From: SHZL01 sp963708905
GTDB taxonomy: Bacteria > Pseudomonadota > Gammaproteobacteria > Xanthomonadales > SZUA-36
Reading direction: 5' to 3'
DNA length: 64,000 bases
Assembly (NCBI GenBank): GCA_963708905.1
Contig: CAVPUV010000060.1
Span: 1-64,000 of the forward strand
Shown here: in pieces, positions 62,162 to 64,000 of the stretch
Layout of the letters: each line of letters opens with the position of its first letter
Position numbering within the stretch: the first letter of the stretch is position 1
The notes under the pieces: generated by a model
Told to the model about the DNA's origin: nothing
Database searches by the model: none
Seen by the model: only the letters and a program-made list of their open reading frames with translations
Position numbers and translations under genes: made by a program

Positions 62162-62815
62162 TCATGCGGAGGCAGCGGTGGGGGCAGAGGTCTTGTGACG
62201 GTAGCTGCATAGATCGCGCACGATGCATTCGGGGCAAGCAGGGGTCCGTGCCTTGCAGGTGTAACGTCCGTGCAGGATCAACCAGTGGTGGGCGTGGTGG
62301 CGAAACTCCGGCGGCACAACCCGCAGCAACTTCAGTTCCACCTGCAAGGGGGTTTTCCCCGTGGCCAGCCCGGTGCGGTTGGCGACACGGAAAATATGCG
62401 TGTCGACAGCGATGGTCGGCTCACCGAACGCGGTGTTGAGCACCACGTTGGCTGTCTTCCGGCCTACCCCCGGCAGCGACTCCAGGGCGGTGCGGTCATG
62501 CGGCACGGCGCCGGCAAACTGCGATTGAAGAATCCTGCAGGTCTTGATGATGTTGGCAGCCTTGCTATTGAAAAGTCCAATGGTGCGGATATAAGGCTTC
62601 AGACCTTCTTCGCCCAGTTTGAGCATGGCGCCGGGCGTATGGGCAAGCTTGAATAATTTACGGGTGGCCTTGTTGACACTGACATCGGTGGCCTGGGCCG
62701 AGAGCATCACCGCGATCAGGAGTTCGAAAGGGGTCGCGTATTTGAGTTCCGTTGCCGGTTGCGGATTGATGGCCTGCAAGCGGCGGAAAAACTCATGGCG
62801 ATCGGAAGGTTTCAT
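62162..62815 (-). CDS. nth: Endonuclease III
   Basis: This 217-residue DNA glycosylase/AP lyase removes oxidised pyrimidines. It has the helix-hairpin-helix LESLPGVGRKTANVVL with the catalytic lysine, the conserved aspartate in AVDTHIFRVANR, and the [4Fe-4S] cluster ligands C-x6-C-x2-C-x5-C near the C-terminus (CKARTPACPECIVRDLC). I chose MKPSDRHEFF; ten extra codons upstream overlap rsxB. The last residues (SAPTAASA) are a short variable tail. Confidence 0.97.
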   Translation of the reverse strand: MKPSDRHEFFRRLQAINPQPATELKYATPFELLIAVMLSAQATDVSVNKATRKLFKLAHTPGAMLKLGEEGLKPYIRTIGLFNSKAANIIKTCRILQSQFAGAVPHDRTALESLPGVGRKTANVVLNTAFGEPTIAVDTHIFRVANRTGLATGKTPLQVELKLLRVVPPEFRHHAHHWLILHGRYTCKARTPACPECIVRDLCSYRHKTSAPTAASA

Positions 62816-62834
62816 AGTATTTTCCGGGCCCTTC

Positions 62835-63512
62835 TCAACCGGCATTACGCGCCTGTACCCGGCTCAGCGCCGCTGCAATTTTGCGCTTCTTTTCCGCGTC
62901 ATCGTGCAGCCCGCCTTTCTTTTTTTCCAAGTTTTGCCGGCGCTCTCGATCAATGGTGGCCAGCCGGGTCTCCCGTGCTTCGAAACGTTGCCGCGCCATT
63001 TGCGCCGGGGCTCGGGCGGCACCCAGTGAGCGCAGCTCGATGCAATCAACCGGGCAGGGTGGCAGACAGAGTTCGCAACCGGTGCATTCATCCGCAATCA
63101 CCGTATGCATTTGTCGGCTTGCGCCCAGGATGGCATCTACTGGACAGGCCTGGATGCACCGTGTGCAGCCGATACACGCCTGCTCATCAATGACGGCGAC
63201 CGCGGGTGGCATGAATTCACCGTTCTCCGGGTTGAGCGGCAGCGGCTGGCGATCAAGCAGCTTGGCCAGGGCGCGAATGCCCGCCGTGCCGCCCGGTGGG
63301 CACTGGTTTATCCCGGCTTCACCACGGGCAATGGCTTCGGCGTAAGGGCGGCAGCCGGGGTAGCCGCAGCGTCGGCACTGGGTTTGTGGCAGCAGTTGGT
63401 TGATCCGTTCCACCACGGGGTCCTGGTCGGTGCGAGTTTTACGCGCGTCTGCGGCCAGGCCCAGGTCGAAGACCGCGCCAAGGTTGCTGAATTCCGGGCC
63501 AGATGAATGCAA
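62835..63512 (-). CDS. rsxB: Electron transport complex subunit RsxB/RnfB
   Basis: A 225-residue iron-sulfur protein. The Fe-S domain CRRCGYPGCRPYAEAI...CPPGG (about residues 46-73) is followed by two ferredoxin motifs, CIGCTRCIQACPVDAI and CTGCELCLPPCPVDCI. Part of the Rsx/Rnf complex that moves electrons between NADH and ferredoxin and keeps SoxR reduced. The usual N-terminal membrane helix is absent: only about 25 soluble residues precede the Fe-S region. Other rsx genes are not in the window. The charged C-terminal tail (REARETRLATIDRERRQNLEKKK type) is typical. Confidence 0.92.
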   Translation of the reverse strand: MHSSGPEFSNLGAVFDLGLAADARKTRTDQDPVVERINQLLPQTQCRRCGYPGCRPYAEAIARGEAGINQCPPGGTAGIRALAKLLDRQPLPLNPENGEFMPPAVAVIDEQACIGCTRCIQACPVDAILGASRQMHTVIADECTGCELCLPPCPVDCIELRSLGAARAPAQMARQRFEARETRLATIDRERRQNLEKKKGGLHDDAEKKRKIAAALSRVQARNAG

Positions 63513-63516
63513 ATCA

Positions 63517-64000
63517 CTACCTCACACGCATGCCGGGTCTGGCGCCTGCATCAGGCGCCAGGAGGAACACCTCATCGCCGCCCTCTCCCGCGGCCAGCAC
63601 CATGCCTTCCGATATTCCAAAACGCATTTTTCGAGCTTGCAGATTGGCCACCATGACGGTCATTCTTCCTTGCAGTTGCGCCGGATCGTAAGCGGCCTTG
63701 ATGCCGGCAAAAACCGTGCGGGTTGTGCTGCCAATATCCAGCGTGAGTTTCACCAGCTTGTCTGCATTGGGCACAGCTTCCGCTTTGATGATGCGCGCGA
63801 TGCGCAGATCGATCCTGCTGAAGGTATCCAGGTCGATTTCGTCCGCCAGTGGTTCAAACGCCGCCGGCTTGACCGCACCTGCCGCGGCAGCGTTTTGCAT
63901 GGATTCGCGGGAGTCCGCAATGATGGCTTCGATTTTCAAGGGATCAATGCGCGTCAGCAGTGGCTCGAAGGTGTTGATAACGCGATCGAGCAGCGGCTGG
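63517..64000 (-). CDS. metG: Methionyl-tRNA synthetase, C-terminal part (runs off the window)
   Basis: The last 161 codons are present: the end of the anticodon-binding region (LLDRVINTFEPLL...RIDPLKIEA) and the dimerising tRNA-binding (OB-fold) domain FSRIDLRIARIIKAEAVPNADKLVKL, MVANLQARKMRFGISEGMVLAA, ending PDAGARPGMRVR. The metG-rsxB order on one strand is common in gammaproteobacteria. The gene is not truncated biologically; its 5' part lies beyond 64000. Confidence 0.96.
   Translation of the reverse strand, partial: QPLLDRVINTFEPLLTRIDPLKIEAIIADSRESMQNAAAAGAVKPAAFEPLADEIDLDTFSRIDLRIARIIKAEAVPNADKLVKLTLDIGSTTRTVFAGIKAAYDPAQLQGRMTVMVANLQARKMRFGISEGMVLAAGEGGDEVFLLAPDAGARPGMRVR

Overview
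The window is bacterial chromosomal DNA, most likely from a gammaproteobacterium. The right edge carries a metG-rsxB-nth run, and ribonuclease T, purE/purK, a Trm112-like protein and many TonB-dependent receptors fit the same group. No rRNA, tRNA or CRISPR array was recognised. The sequence shows a conserved core at both ends and a large, repeatedly rearranged accessory region between about 10.2 and 61 kb.

Layout. 1-1.7 kb: the end of a chromosomal integron cassette array with two toxin-antitoxin cassettes (ParE-type and HicAB), their attC sites, then a DUF1697 gene. 1.9-7.5 kb: housekeeping genes (Trm112-like, purE, purK, argD-like aminotransferase, rnt, a TraB/GumN protein, DoxX). 7.7-10.5 kb: a TonB-dependent receptor broken by a frameshift. 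10.5-25 kb: a minus-strand defence and DNA-processing island. In transcription order it holds an AlbA_2/Schlafen-like protein, a large SNF2-type helicase, an AAA ATPase, a DUF4276 (Toprim-like) protein, a type III-like methyltransferase (Mod), a type III-like restriction helicase/nuclease (Res), a second SNF2 helicase and a SWIM zinc-finger/HTH protein. 25-28.7 kb: a SWIM gene, remnants of a toxin-antitoxin antitoxin and a drug/metabolite transporter, and a secreted protein. 29.5-47.5 kb: a methylated-amine catabolic island. Its minus-strand half is Rieske oxygenase, AraC regulator, TonB receptor and sodium symporter. Its plus-strand half is a dimethylglycine dehydrogenase-like enzyme, an MttB-family methyltransferase, a Tat-exported CocE-type hydrolase and heterotetrameric sarcosine oxidase soxBDAG. 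Together they suggest uptake of a quaternary amine and stepwise demethylation to glycine with the methyl groups passed to tetrahydrofolate. 47.6-48.6 kb: a cyclase-family lipoprotein. 49-50.6 kb: an AT-richer toxin-antitoxin-chaperone (TAC) operon. 50.8-54.1 kb: pseudogenes (VapC tail, second SWIM copy, truncated DUF885, decayed RAYT transposase). 54.2-60.1 kb: a second catabolic module (TonB receptor, DUF3830, BASS transporter, MarR, FAD oxidoreductase). 60.2-64 kb: intact DUF885 lipoprotein, nth, rsxB and the 3' end of metG.

The most striking structural feature is nested direct duplication. The 3' end of the broken TonB receptor occurs three times (10.2, 27.4 and 60.1 kb), so one pair brackets the defence island and the next pair brackets the amine island. 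A SWIM gene occurs twice (25.3 and 50.9 kb, the second dead), the 3' half of the DUF885 gene occurs twice (52.7 and 60.2 kb), and an unclassified non-coding repeat of about 215 bp occurs at 29.1 and 48.7 kb. All are in direct orientation, as expected if the region was built, or can be deleted, by recombination between repeats.
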